NCBI RefSeq assembly: GCF_900128905.1
Contig: NZ_FQTV01000004.1
Coordinates: 186,001-250,000, forward strand
Direction of reading: 5' to 3'
Source: Bacteroides luti
GTDB taxonomy: Bacteria; Bacteroidota; Bacteroidia; Bacteroidales; Bacteroidaceae
DNA: 64,000 nucleotides
In this document: positions 9,800-18,342 of the stretch, piece by piece
Position numbering within the stretch: position 1 is the stretch's first letter
Layout of the letters: each line of letters starts with the position of its first letter
Position numbers and translations under genes: made by a program
The notes under the pieces: generated by a model
Database searches by the model: none
Told to the model about the DNA's origin: nothing
What the model saw: the letters and a program-made list of their open reading frames with translations, nothing else

Positions 9800-10090
9800 G
9801 GTTAGTGAGGGATTGGTGAGAGATGATTTTGTATCCCTCACCTAGGGGTTGTTGTTGGTTTTCAATGGGTTATTGGTTGATTGGTGAGGGAGTGAGGGAT
9901 GAGAATTATTATATCAAACAATTGGTGCTAAAAAGTTGCAATTTATTATAAAGAAACAGACTCATATTTAATAAAAAGCTTACCTATATACCAATATTAC
10001 AAACAATTTTGCCTTAATGATGCTATAAAACAAGAAGATAATAATTATGAGTCTAGGCATTCAAGTAAAGTAATATAAAGATAAAATAGA
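9800..10090 (+). repeat. Diverged direct repeat, copy A (partner near 23566-23850)
   Basis: This stretch aligns in order with the promoter region and first codons of the Panacea-type gene at 23.8 kb. Shared words include AGGGATTGGTGAG, TTTCACCTAGGGG/CCTCACCTAGGGG, GGGTTATTGGTTGATTGG, AATAAAGAAAC/ATAAAGAAAC and TAGGCATTCAAGTAAA. Identity is patchy and there are small gaps. It is a decayed segmental duplication; edges are approximate. Confidence 0.65.
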
Positions 10091-10140
10091 AATAGCCTAC
10101 AATTATTGTTATTATGCAGGATATAAGCAGAAAGACTTTG
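10047..10140 (+). pseudogene. Remnant of a Panacea-type antitoxin N-terminus
   Basis: The ATG at 10047 opens MSLGIQVK then a stop, closely matching MCLGIQVNKDKIG of the intact gene at 23815. After the stop the DNA still resembles the intact gene (AAAGATAAAATAG against AAGGATAAAATAG). The rest of the gene is absent. It is therefore a dead 5' stub lying in copy A of the duplication. The right edge is approximate. Confidence 0.6.
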
Positions 10141-10512
10141 TTCATCATGCACAATAGCCAAACATCTAAATTTTATTTTTATTTATTAGGGCTGATAAAT
10201 TCTTGCTCTAAAAAACTCCCGAGCATAAATTAGTATACATATTTACTTTTAAAACTATTTTCATTCTCAAATCTTTAATTTAAAGGTATATAATTAACTG
10301 CAAAAATCTCAAATTCGTAATCAAAAATACTAATATTTACAAGGATATATTATTAATAATCTTTTTATAAAATATAACGTTTTTATAAAATAAACCATCT
10401 CAATTATTATCATATATCCAATTAAAAAAACTAATATATTACATTTTTTAAAGATATAATATATTGTACAACAATGCTTTAAGTCAAAAAAAACATTTAT
10501 CTAATAGATTTC
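10141..10512. other. AT-rich intergenic stretch, nothing recognised
   Basis: About 370 bp of very AT-rich DNA between the decayed repeat copy and the promoter of the disrupted lipoprotein gene. I see no gene, hairpin or repeat here that I would support. Confidence 0.5.
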
Positions 10513-10545
10513 TTTGCTAGAATAAATATTTTTTCATTATATTTG
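10513..10545 (+). promoter_or_regulatory. Promoter of the disrupted lipoprotein gene
   Basis: TTTG at 10513-10516 and TATATTTG at 10538-10545, spaced 21 bp, match the Bacteroidota -33/-7 arrangement. It reads into the 5' half of the gene split by the transposon. Confidence 0.6.
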
Positions 10546-10583
10546 CATATTATATTTCAATTTTTAACCATAAAATTACAAAC

Positions 10584-10767
10584 ATAAAAAAATTATTTAT
10601 TTTACTAACTTTAGTTAGTTATTTTTTCCTATCTTCATGTTCTTCTAATGAAGACTTAAATCAAATGTCAGAAGATAGTCAAGTCGTTAAAGAATTTCTA
10701 GGAATGAATCAATTCAAGAAAGATGTTACTCCTATTTTAAAAGATTTATCAGAGAAAGCTAGTAATT
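10584..10767 (+). pseudogene. 5' half of a lipoprotein gene split by the transposon
   Basis: The reading frame gives a lipoprotein signal (IKKLFILLTLVSYFF then LSSC) followed by SSNEDLNQMSEDSQVV and on to SEKASN, where the left insertion sequence begins. The expected start codon reads ATA at 10584, not ATG, so either it mutated or an unusual start is used. The C-terminal half lies at 22679-23063. Joining the two across one copy of the 7-bp target repeat continues the frame (SEKASNYNTVNTK). No family recognised. Confidence 0.75.
10761..10767 (+). repeat. Left target-site duplication AGTAATT
   Basis: Seven bases immediately outside the left end of the first insertion sequence. They are identical to 22679-22685, immediately outside the right end of the second. 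The inner flanks of the two copies do not match each other. Confidence 0.85.
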
Positions 10768-12152
10768 CAATGGTTCGTTATAAAATCATATAGTTTTTAC
10801 GATATTCATGCTGCCCTATAGGTGGCTATATCAATTAGTTCTTTGACAAGCTTAGCATTTATCTTTCTGTTCGGCTTAAACCCAGACAGCTCAAAAAATC
10901 TTTTGAGTATATATGTGTTGTACATCAGGTTCTTAAGTGTATCCATAGAAAATGGTATTCCATTCTCCTTCATCATTACTTTTGCCGCATTCACGGCGGT
11001 CATTGATGCGTTGAATGCAAAATCCAACCGGTTGATATCCCTTGCCTGGGAGTGACACAGGCCAGTGAACTGCTTGCTATCCCTAAAGCAAAATTCGACC
11101 TGAAACCTTGTTCGGTAAAATTGGATGACATCTTTTCCACTCATTTCTGTGTCAGTAGAGAAATAGAGTTTATGTGCTCCTTTAGGTGTGATCCATATCA
11201 CCAACCGTATATTTCGCTTCAATGCTTTTGAATGAGCAATCAAGGTATAGAGTTCTCCCTCTTCTTCGTAAATATCCAGTTTCTCCATCCGGCTGTGATC
11301 CGGATTGCTCACATCAATCTTGCCATCGAATGTTTTGGGGCGTCCTTTCTTTCCGGTCTTCTCTCCCTGATAAAGATAGAGTAGGTTGGAATCATCCCGC
11401 AGACGACTTACCAGATGGAAGCCCAAATCGTGGAGCCCTTGAGTGAAAGAGAATTTGGAAAAATAGGCATCGGCTACTATATACTTGGAAACAGGTAATA
11501 GTTGCTCTTTGTATTGCTCAATCACTTTCAGGTACCAATCATTCAAGGTTGCGCCCCGGTTGGCTAAGGTTACCGTATCGGCAGATTGCACAGCCCTAAG
11601 CATCATGCAGTCATGTTTATCAATATCGATCAACCCGATGCCCATAATTTCAAGTCCTCTTTTAACCTGTCCGGCACAGCCCGACCAGAAATAACCAATC
11701 CAGGGAGTGCGTTTGCCTGATTTGGAGATATAGCTCGGATCAATGGCAATAGCCTTACGATCAAGCTTGTCAAATATCCTATCAGCCATAAGCAGGTTGT
11801 ATGAAAGCCAATCAAACTTCTTTGTGAAGTTCTGCCGGAAACATTGTTCACAATGCGTCCCGTAGCGGCCCAACCGGGTGAAATTGATCTTTCTTGGTAT
11901 TACCATGTATAAAAGTAATGTCTCGATAAAGACGGTTTTAAAACTTTTGTTTAACTTCGCAGTATATCTTTTTAAGACATCACCGCAGATATCCCTATAT
12001 TGGTCAAGTGCATCTGATATATTCATCGTAACTAAGCTTTGAATACTTAAAGTTACTGATAATCAGCTACTTGACCAATTCTTTTATGCTAACCCTTGTT
12101 AATATAACTCATTGTTTTTGAGATAGTTAATTAATTATTTACCGAAGTATTG
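10768..12152 (-). mobile_element. IS4-type insertion sequence, copy 1
   Basis: 1,385 bp, ending in short imperfect inverted repeats: CAATGGTTCG at the left and CGAAGTATTG at the right (pattern CAATnnTTCG). Edges were set by comparing with copy 2: identity stops sharply after TATTG on the right and before CAATGG on the left (one shared extra T is taken as chance). It contains one transposase gene. Confidence 0.9.
10806..12026 (-). CDS. IS4-type DDE transposase, copy 1
   Basis: 406-residue cut-and-paste transposase. The C-terminal catalytic signature is clear: YRTRFQVEFCFRDSK fits the IS4-family Y-x2-R-x3-E-x6-K motif, giving the third acidic residue. The first catalytic Asp is likely in AIAIDPSYISKSG and the second in YIVADAYFSK. 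The protein appears intact and identical to the second copy at 21332-22552, which suggests recent movement. The exact IS group inside the IS4 superfamily cannot be set without a database. Confidence 0.93.
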   Translation of the reverse strand: MNISDALDQYRDICGDVLKRYTAKLNKSFKTVFIETLLLYMVIPRKINFTRLGRYGTHCEQCFRQNFTKKFDWLSYNLLMADRIFDKLDRKAIAIDPSYISKSGKRTPWIGYFWSGCAGQVKRGLEIMGIGLIDIDKHDCMMLRAVQSADTVTLANRGATLNDWYLKVIEQYKEQLLPVSKYIVADAYFSKFSFTQGLHDLGFHLVSRLRDDSNLLYLYQGEKTGKKGRPKTFDGKIDVSNPDHSRMEKLDIYEEEGELYTLIAHSKALKRNIRLVIWITPKGAHKLYFSTDTEMSGKDVIQFYRTRFQVEFCFRDSKQFTGLCHSQARDINRLDFAFNASMTAVNAAKVMMKENGIPFSMDTLKNLMYNTYILKRFFELSGFKPNRKINAKLVKELIDIATYRAA

Positions 12153-12153
12153 G

Positions 12154-12291
12154 ATTAAAAGAGAGCAGTATAAATCTTCGCTCCCTTTAGCGCCTTTGAA
12201 TATACTCGATTACTGGCAACTTCTCTCATCGGGAAATATCGACAACACAGCGGGAAGTACAGATACCGCTAACGGCTCTCTCCAAATCTAA
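12154..12291 (+). pseudogene. 3' fragment of an unknown gene cut by IS copy 1
   Basis: Directly after the IS edge an open frame without a start runs 45 codons to a TAA (ending ...TANGSLQI). It looks like the tail of a gene truncated when the transposon boundary formed. The peptide includes LAPLNILDYWQLLSSGN; I do not recognise it. An accidental open frame of this length is possible in this DNA. Confidence 0.4.
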
Positions 12292-12296
12292 ATTTG
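12289..12296 (+). promoter_or_regulatory. -7 box for the redox cargo operon
   Basis: TAAATTTG matches TAnnTTTG, 28 bp before the ATG at 12324 of the first cargo gene. No good -33 TTTG is seen. The genes that follow have only 10-65 bp gaps, so this may drive them all. Confidence 0.45.
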
Positions 12297-12323
12297 CAAA
12301 ACAATTTTAAAAAAGATTTCATT

Positions 12324-13622
12324 ATGAGACGTAAACATTCAATTTGGTTAGCTATGGCAGCAATGCCCTTACTAATCACCGCTTGCAGAAAGGATGATGA
12401 TATGCCATCAACATCCCCGGCAACCATTACTGTAGAAAATGTATTAGATTCCAAACCGCTTGTAGAATCCGGAACTTTTAAAAAAGATGGTACATCCCCA
12501 CTTGTAATGCCGGGAGAATCTACCACCATTAAATTTTCAGCAGCCAAAGGACAGGCTGTCAGCTTCGCAACAATGTACGGTTGGTCAAACGATTTGTTTT
12601 TTGCCCCTGCAAATCCGGGCATAAAATTATATCAGGATAATGGTACACCAATTGAGGGCGATGTATCATCACAGATTAAACTATGGGATAATGGTACACG
12701 TATTAATCAAGTACCCGGTTCTACTGTCATGCACCCGGGAACGGCAGAAACAGCTCCTAAAGCTATTGCTGAAGTAAATGGAACTGATGCCCAAGGCAAT
12801 ACTTATGCACCGGCTTCTACCTTAATGAAAGCATCGCTTCATTATGATGGTAATTCCAATTTTACCCTTACAATTACTAACACTTCAGGGGGTACTACTA
12901 ATCCAACTCCTTTCAGCCCCGGCGTTTGGGCTATTTCATATATAGCAGGAGGTAATTTGCTAAGTCCTAATCCATTGTATGAAGCAGGAAAGCCAAGTGC
13001 AAACGGTCTGACAAATATTGCAGAAATGGGTGACAATAGCGTATTAGGAAATTATATAGGTACGCAAACAGGAATTTTCACTCCGCTATCACCAGTATTA
13101 GTGGTTGTGTACAATGGAATAGATAATCCAATCTATAAAGTTGGTGAAAATGATCGTGGAAAAGGGCTTAAAGATTTAGCACAAAAGGGCGATGCAACAG
13201 GCTTGGCTGCATACCTTAAAACAGTATCGGGGGTAAAAGCAGTTTACGTTCTCCCTGCCGCCAGCACAACAATTTTGCTTCCTAAAATTGGTGGGCAATC
13301 AGGAAGCAGCGTTTCCCAACAGTTAAACGTAGCAAAAGGCGACCGATTGGCTATCGCTACCATGTATGGACTTTCCAATGATTGGTTTTTTGCGTCAAAA
13401 GATAATGGAATAGACGCTACCGCAAAAGGAGATGTTTCAGCATCAATAGGATTGTTTGACAATGGAACCGCTGTCAATCAATTTCCGGGAGCGGGTAACT
13501 CACAGGCGGGATTGGGTGGAACGCCTATGGCAGAAAACAACCCGATTGGGGAAGTGCCTAACCCTAATGCCTTTACTACACTTCCTGTGATATCCAATAT
13601 TGTTAAAGTTACCATCAACTAA
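12324..13622 (+). CDS. Lipoprotein with two spondin_N-like domains
   Basis: Predicted secreted lipoprotein of 432 residues. I use the ATG at 12324, since the resulting signal (RRKHSIWLAMAAMPLLITAC) is a clean lipoprotein leader; a TTG ten codons earlier overlaps the -7 box. The body has two repeats of a spondin_N-like beta domain. Shared landmarks are FATMYGWSNDLFFAP in the first and IATMYGLSNDWFFAS in the second, each followed by WDNGT/FDNGT and an N-QxPG segment. Spondin domains bind ligands or metals at the cell surface, but no bacterial role is firmly known. It heads the cargo operon, which is unusual next to redox enzymes. Confidence 0.8.
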   Translation: MRRKHSIWLAMAAMPLLITACRKDDDMPSTSPATITVENVLDSKPLVESGTFKKDGTSPLVMPGESTTIKFSAAKGQAVSFATMYGWSNDLFFAPANPGIKLYQDNGTPIEGDVSSQIKLWDNGTRINQVPGSTVMHPGTAETAPKAIAEVNGTDAQGNTYAPASTLMKASLHYDGNSNFTLTITNTSGGTTNPTPFSPGVWAISYIAGGNLLSPNPLYEAGKPSANGLTNIAEMGDNSVLGNYIGTQTGIFTPLSPVLVVVYNGIDNPIYKVGENDRGKGLKDLAQKGDATGLAAYLKTVSGVKAVYVLPAASTTILLPKIGGQSGSSVSQQLNVAKGDRLAIATMYGLSNDWFFASKDNGIDATAKGDVSASIGLFDNGTAVNQFPGAGNSQAGLGGTPMAENNPIGEVPNPNAFTTLPVISNIVKVTIN

Positions 13623-13647
13623 TATTTAAACAAAAAATAGTATCAAA

Positions 13648-14187
13648 ATGAAAAATGAATTTAAAATTCTAAAAAGAGAAGAGGTATCTGAAAAAAATCA
13701 GCAGGTATTTGATAAAATCAAGGGGGTATTTGGTGCCGTTCCCAACCTGTATTCTACACTGGCTTATTCTGAAAATGCGTTGGAAGCCTATTTCAATCTT
13801 GAAACAAGCAAGACTTCACTAACTACAAAAGATGCCGAAGCGGTAAATCTGGTTGTAAGCGAAGTGAACCATTGTATGTATTGCCTAAGTGCTCATACCA
13901 TGATAGCAAAGCAATCCGGTTTTACAGAAGAACAAACTATTGAGGTCAGACGTGGTAGTGCAACGTTTGACCCAAGACTTGACACGTTAGTGAAACTCAC
14001 AAAACAGCTTTCAGAGACGAGACACGTAGAGAATGAAACATTACTTGATGCCTTTTTTGATGCAGGTTACACAAAGGAAAATTTGATGGATGTAATTGTC
14101 CTCATTGGAGACAGGACTATCAGCAACATATTACATGCTGTAACTAAGGTGTCAATTGAATTTCCTTTAGCAAAAAGCATTGGTTAA
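13648..14187 (+). CDS. AhpD-like / carboxymuconolactone decarboxylase family protein
   Basis: Peroxidase-related cytoplasmic protein of the AhpD fold (179 residues). The catalytic CxxC is Cys76-MY-Cys79 followed by His83 (HCMYCLSAHTM), the pattern of AhpD-type alkylhydroperoxidases. The leading segment (KGVFGAVPNLYSTLAYSENALEAY) is typical of the peroxidase-related subgroup. It is likely to reduce peroxides or accept electrons from a thiol donor (family inference). Second gene of the cargo operon; a paralogue lies at 17103. Confidence 0.85.
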   Translation: MKNEFKILKREEVSEKNQQVFDKIKGVFGAVPNLYSTLAYSENALEAYFNLETSKTSLTTKDAEAVNLVVSEVNHCMYCLSAHTMIAKQSGFTEEQTIEVRRGSATFDPRLDTLVKLTKQLSETRHVENETLLDAFFDAGYTKENLMDVIVLIGDRTISNILHAVTKVSIEFPLAKSIG

Positions 14188-14226
14188 GCGGTGTGTACTA
14201 AATAATAAAACAAAAAGTGTTGTAAA

Positions 14227-14931
14227 ATGAAAAATCTAATAAAAAGAAAGTCTTCTGCGCTCGTTGCTCTCACACTGTTTACAGTTTGTTTAGCGGGAGT
14301 AGCCAATGCACAAGAAAAGACCGGAACCATGAAATCTTCCGGTATGATGGATAAAATGGAAATGAAACAGATGATGCCTTATGTTATTCCGCAAAAGCCC
14401 GAAGACGTCAGTCCTCTGCTGTATGGAGAAAAAATACCGATGGCGGTATTACCTGATGCTTCAGGCAAAAGTTTTGATCTCAATAAAGCTATTGCCGAAA
14501 AGCCAACCATTTTGGTGTTTTACCGTGGCGGCTGGTGTCCCTATTGCTCCAAACAACTTTCGGGGTTGCAACAAGCCTTACCGGGGTTGGAAAAAATGGG
14601 GTATCAGTTGATCGCAGTAAGTACAGACGTATCGGACGGATTAATGCAATCGGCAACAAAAGAAAAATTGAGCTATACGCTGTTATCGGATGCAAATCTT
14701 GAATTGTCGAAACAAATCGGGATTGCATACAAAGCCCCAAAAGGTTATTGGGAAATGCTTCCGAAAACAACTGGCGGTAAGGATGTCGATTTATTGCTTC
14801 CTGTTCCTTCTGTATTTATACTTGACAAAACGGGAGTAATACATTTTGAGTACATCAATCCCGATTTTAAGCAGAGATTATCCGCCGATCTGTTGATGGC
14901 AGCAGCAACCAGCATTAAAAAAGACCTTTAA
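14227..14931 (+). CDS. Exported peroxiredoxin-like (AhpC/TSA) protein
   Basis: 234-residue thioredoxin-fold peroxiredoxin with an N-terminal signal peptide (KRKSSALVALTLFTVCLAGVANAQ), so periplasmic. The active site is GGWCPYCSKQL (Cys104, Cys107), the PRX_like2 arrangement with CxxC instead of a lone peroxidatic Cys. The following strand-helix elements (LIAVSTDVSDG, YTLLSDANLELSKQIGI, VPSVFILDKTGVI) are standard. It likely reduces peroxides in the periplasm with electrons from the thioredoxin or DsbD of the same operon (inference). Confidence 0.88.
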   Translation: MKNLIKRKSSALVALTLFTVCLAGVANAQEKTGTMKSSGMMDKMEMKQMMPYVIPQKPEDVSPLLYGEKIPMAVLPDASGKSFDLNKAIAEKPTILVFYRGGWCPYCSKQLSGLQQALPGLEKMGYQLIAVSTDVSDGLMQSATKEKLSYTLLSDANLELSKQIGIAYKAPKGYWEMLPKTTGGKDVDLLLPVPSVFILDKTGVIHFEYINPDFKQRLSADLLMAAATSIKKDL

Positions 14932-14942
14932 ATTTTTGAGCC

Positions 14943-15416
14943 ATGATTAAAATAAATAAAGGCAAGAATGTTGCTATAACCATTTGTTTAATTGTGTTGA
15001 CCATAGGATTAAACAAGGCTTTTGCACAAAGCAAAGGAATGGGCATGACCGAAAAGGATGGAAAAGGAATCGTATTTGTGAACGGAAAATGGAAGGACAT
15101 AGCGGCAAAAGCTAAAAAAAGCGGTAAATACATATTTGTAGATGCCTATACGAGTTGGTGTGCGCCCTGCCGTCAACTAAAAAATGTCACTTTTAAAGAC
15201 GAGAAAGCGGCTGCATATTATAACAAATCCTTTATTAATTATACGGTCGATATGGAGAAAGGAGAAGGTGTAGCACTTGCAGACAAATGGAATGTAACGG
15301 CTTATCCGGCATTACTATTTTTTACACCTGAAGGAAAAATGATAATGAAGCAGGTAGGCTATGTGGATGGAGAACACTTAGTTGATTTTGGGAAACAGGC
15401 TCTTGCCCGAAAGTAA
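14943..15416 (+). CDS. Exported thioredoxin-like protein
   Basis: 157 residues. An N-terminal signal/anchor (KNVAITICLIVLTIGLNKAFAQ) places it in the periplasm. The thioredoxin fold carries a SWCAPCRQLK active site (Cys73, Cys76) and the cis-proline region VTAYPALLFFTPEG. It resembles the thioredoxin_7/DUF255 type that receives electrons from DsbD. It starts 11 bp after the peroxiredoxin stop, so the two are probably translated together and act as a pair. Confidence 0.88.
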   Translation: MIKINKGKNVAITICLIVLTIGLNKAFAQSKGMGMTEKDGKGIVFVNGKWKDIAAKAKKSGKYIFVDAYTSWCAPCRQLKNVTFKDEKAAAYYNKSFINYTVDMEKGEGVALADKWNVTAYPALLFFTPEGKMIMKQVGYVDGEHLVDFGKQALARK

Positions 15417-15441
15417 TATTTGTTAAATTTATAGTATAGAA

Positions 15442-16200
15442 ATGTGGGATTTAAAAGATAAGAAAGCACTCGTTACCGGAGGTTCAAAAGGCATCGGAAA
15501 AGCAGTAGTATCCGAGCTTTTGGAACTCGGGGCAGAAGTAATCTTCACCGCACGGGATGGCAAAGTCGTTTCACAGGTAGTTGAAGAATTTAAACAGCAA
15601 GGACATTTCGTTCATGGCTTGATGGCAGACGTTGCAAGTGTTGACCATAGGTTCCGGGTAGCAAAATGGATTGAGGAGCATTGGGGAAAGTTGGACATAC
15701 TTGTTAACAATGCAGGAATTAATATACGAAAGCCCAGCAGTGATTATCTCGTGGAGGAGTATCGCAATGTTTTGGAAATTGACCTGATTGCCCCATTTGA
15801 GTTTTGTAGAGAACTTCGGGAGCTATTAGAAAAGAGCGGCAGGGCTTCCATAGTAAACGTAGCGTCAGTTGCCGGATTAACGGATGTACAAACTGGTGCG
15901 CCGTATGGGATGGCTAAGGCTGGGCTTATTCAACTAACACGAAACCTTGCCTGTGAGTGGGCAGCTTTGAATATCAGGGTCAATTCGGTATCTCCTTGGT
16001 TTACACAGACGCCAGCCACGAGTGCAGTATTATCTAATCCCGAAAGGCTGAATAAAATAGTATCAAGGACACCTGTTGGAAGAATTGCGAGGGACGAAGA
16101 GATTGCGGCAGCAATTACATTTTTATCTATGGACAAGGCATCGTTTATTACAGGTCATAATCTTGTAGTAGATGGAGGGGCAACCGTAAAGGGACTGTAA
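15442..16200 (+). CDS. SDR family oxidoreductase
   Basis: Cytoplasmic short-chain dehydrogenase/reductase, 252 residues, full length. Cofactor motif TGGSKGIG near residue 12, NNAG near residue 90, catalytic YGMAK near residue 155, and the GG at the C-terminal VDGGATVKGL. The sequence is close in style to tropinone-reductase-like SDRs. Substrate is unknown. Located between the thioredoxin and the AraC regulator, so it may detoxify a carbonyl product of oxidative damage (speculation). Confidence 0.9.
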   Translation: MWDLKDKKALVTGGSKGIGKAVVSELLELGAEVIFTARDGKVVSQVVEEFKQQGHFVHGLMADVASVDHRFRVAKWIEEHWGKLDILVNNAGINIRKPSSDYLVEEYRNVLEIDLIAPFEFCRELRELLEKSGRASIVNVASVAGLTDVQTGAPYGMAKAGLIQLTRNLACEWAALNIRVNSVSPWFTQTPATSAVLSNPERLNKIVSRTPVGRIARDEEIAAAITFLSMDKASFITGHNLVVDGGATVKGL

Positions 16201-16235
16201 CTTTTAATAGAGCGTAATATAATTATAGTTAGGAA

Positions 16236-17075
16236 ATGATTAGAGAATATAACGAAAATGCAACAGCAGCACGGTTTGTTATGCACAGTGACAACAAACT
16301 GTTTTCGGGCAAGGGACTTAGCAGTCCAACTCCCCATCCTATCAATACGTTTATCTATAATAAAGGGGAAGCCCAGGAAGTAGTCATAGATGAAATTGCA
16401 TATACTATGCCCGCACGATGCATTCTTCCACTGGTGTCTAATCAGCACTTTGTCTTTAAGCGTCCTGAAACTTTAACCGCTTGGCAATTTAACAGAGAGT
16501 TTTATTGTATTGTCGATCATGATGCAGAAGTAGGTTGTGTAGGTTTTCTTTTTTATGGCATTAGGCATCCGATGTTTATAACATTAAACGAAGAGGAATC
16601 CGAAGAGATGAACCACCTTGAAAAAGTATTTTCTAATGAGCTGTTGTTGAAAGATAATTTTCAGGGGGAAATGTTACGTACACTCTTGAAAAGGGTTATA
16701 ATAAAAACGACCCGAATAGCGAAACTTCAGTGTGAGAGTTATCAGCAATTCCCTGATGAAAAAATGGATGTTGTAAGAAAATTTGCACTGTTGTTGGAGG
16801 GGAATTTCAGACAAGAACACGAGGTTAAATTTTATGCTGCTGCACTTAATAAATCACCTAAAACATTGAGTAATGTCTTTGCTTTGTTAAAGCAGCCCGC
16901 ACCATCCGTTTTAATCCGTAACAGAATTATACTTGAAGCTAAGCGGTATCTCCATTATACCGAGAAATCAGCCAAAGAAATATCGTATGAACTCGGGTTT
17001 GAAAGCCCTGCACATTTTAGCAGGTTTTTCAAAATATACTCCGGAACAAATATTTCGGCTTTTAAGAGCCGCTGA
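16236..17075 (+). CDS. AraC-family transcriptional regulator
   Basis: 279 residues. The C-terminal ~90 residues are the AraC double helix-turn-helix: the first HTH around LNKSPKTLSNVFALLKQ and the second in SAKEISYELGFESPAHFSRFFKIYSGTN, with the family's GFESPAHFSRFFK core. The N-terminal ~180 residues form a sensor-like cupin fold. Being inside the operon it probably controls it, perhaps in response to an electrophile or oxidant (inference). No cognate site could be identified. Confidence 0.9.
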   Translation: MIREYNENATAARFVMHSDNKLFSGKGLSSPTPHPINTFIYNKGEAQEVVIDEIAYTMPARCILPLVSNQHFVFKRPETLTAWQFNREFYCIVDHDAEVGCVGFLFYGIRHPMFITLNEEESEEMNHLEKVFSNELLLKDNFQGEMLRTLLKRVIIKTTRIAKLQCESYQQFPDEKMDVVRKFALLLEGNFRQEHEVKFYAAALNKSPKTLSNVFALLKQPAPSVLIRNRIILEAKRYLHYTEKSAKEISYELGFESPAHFSRFFKIYSGTNISAFKSR

Positions 17076-17102
17076 TAGAATAAGCGTTTAAATACAATCA
17101 AG

Positions 17103-17639
17103 ATGTTGACCATTAATAAAATGTCCTCTCCTGTAAAAACAAGTGAGGGGAATAGAAGCTATTTGGAATATTTTAATGAAAGGCTCGGGCATGTGCCGAA
17201 TTTGTTCATTGCGATGATGTACTCTGATAATGCGTTGTTAGCGTACTATCCGTTTCATAGTAGAAAGACTTCCTTGTCAAAAAGAGAATCAGAGGCAATA
17301 ACGCTGGTTGTGTCACAACAAAACAACGCAATGTATTGTCTTAGCGTGCATACGATGATCGCAAAATTGAATGGTTTTAGTGATGATGAAATCCTTAAAC
17401 TACGAAAAGGAGTTGCACCGTTCAACAGTAAGCTGGATGCTTTGGTCAAATTAACAGGAGCCATCGCAAAGACCCCGGATCATGTTGATGATAAACTATT
17501 GAACACCTTCTTCGCAGAGGGTTATACTAAGGAGCAACTCATAGACGCAATTCAGGTAGTCGGAGACAGCTTTATTACCAATTTAACGGGGAAAACATTT
17601 GATGTCCCAATTGATTTGCCTCTTGTAAAAGAACTTTAA
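17103..17639 (+). CDS. AhpD-like protein lacking the first CxxC cysteine
   Basis: 178 residues, clearly a paralogue of the gene at 13648 (GHVPNLFIAMMYSDNALLAYY; YCLSVHTMIAKLNGF). At the active site the aligned sequence is NNAMYCLSVH: the first cysteine of CxxC is alanine (Ala76), while Cys79 and the following His are kept. AhpD catalysis needs both cysteines, so this copy is either a one-Cys variant, a binding protein, or a decayed duplicate. It sits between the AraC gene and msrA. Confidence 0.82.
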   Translation: MLTINKMSSPVKTSEGNRSYLEYFNERLGHVPNLFIAMMYSDNALLAYYPFHSRKTSLSKRESEAITLVVSQQNNAMYCLSVHTMIAKLNGFSDDEILKLRKGVAPFNSKLDALVKLTGAIAKTPDHVDDKLLNTFFAEGYTKEQLIDAIQVVGDSFITNLTGKTFDVPIDLPLVKEL

Positions 17640-17649
17640 ATAACAAATT

Positions 17650-18321
17650 ATGAATTTTCAGAATATTTCACGGCACATCGGGGGATGGATTTTCCTGATA
17701 ATGCTACTACCGTCATTGTCCTTTGCTCAAGCCCAATCAAAAAAAGGTTCAAACATGAAGAAAGCAAGCAATGAAATGAACAAGAAAACAGAAACAGCAA
17801 CGTTTGCCGCCGGATGCTTCTGGTGTGTAGAAGAACAGTTTAAACAACTGGATGGAGTAATTTCGGTAACGTCAGGATATACAGGAGGCACGGTTGCAAA
17901 TCCCACCTATAAACAAGTATGTACCGGAACAACAGGACACGCCGAGGCTTGCAACATTGTTTATGACCCGTCAAAAATTTCTTATGACCAGTTGCTTGCA
18001 GCTTTTTTCGTTGCCCATGACCCTACACAGCTAAATCGACAGGGAGATGACATTGGAACGCAATACCGTTCAGCTATCTTTTATCATAATGAAGAGCAGA
18101 AGAAACTGGCAGATTATTATATCAGGAAATTGAACGAGGAGAAGGCTTACAATAAAAAGATTGTTACAGAAGTAACTCCTTATGGAATGTTTTATAAGGC
18201 AGAAGATTATCATCAGAATTATTATGACAATAATATGTCGGCTCCTTATTGCCAGCGAGTGATTAAGCCCAAATTGGACAAATTCAGGAAGGTATTCAAA
18301 GGCAAACTGAAACAGGAATAA
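17650..18321 (+). CDS. msrA: Exported peptide methionine-(S)-sulfoxide reductase
   Basis: Reduces the S-epimer of methionine sulfoxide in proteins. The catalytic motif GCFWCVEE (Cys56, Cys59) opens the conserved domain; GYTGG and the Glu/Tyr-rich DYHQNYYDN segment follow, and a further Cys in SAPYCQRV probably resolves. An N-terminal extension of ~45 residues has a signal-like segment (GGWIFLIMLLPSLSFAQAQ), pointing to export. 223 residues. It starts 10 bp after the AhpD-like gene and precedes msrB and dsbD: together a periplasmic methionine repair set. Confidence 0.95.
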   Translation: MNFQNISRHIGGWIFLIMLLPSLSFAQAQSKKGSNMKKASNEMNKKTETATFAAGCFWCVEEQFKQLDGVISVTSGYTGGTVANPTYKQVCTGTTGHAEACNIVYDPSKISYDQLLAAFFVAHDPTQLNRQGDDIGTQYRSAIFYHNEEQKKLADYYIRKLNEEKAYNKKIVTEVTPYGMFYKAEDYHQNYYDNNMSAPYCQRVIKPKLDKFRKVFKGKLKQE

Positions 18322-18342
18322 TAGACATCTAAAAATAAGACA

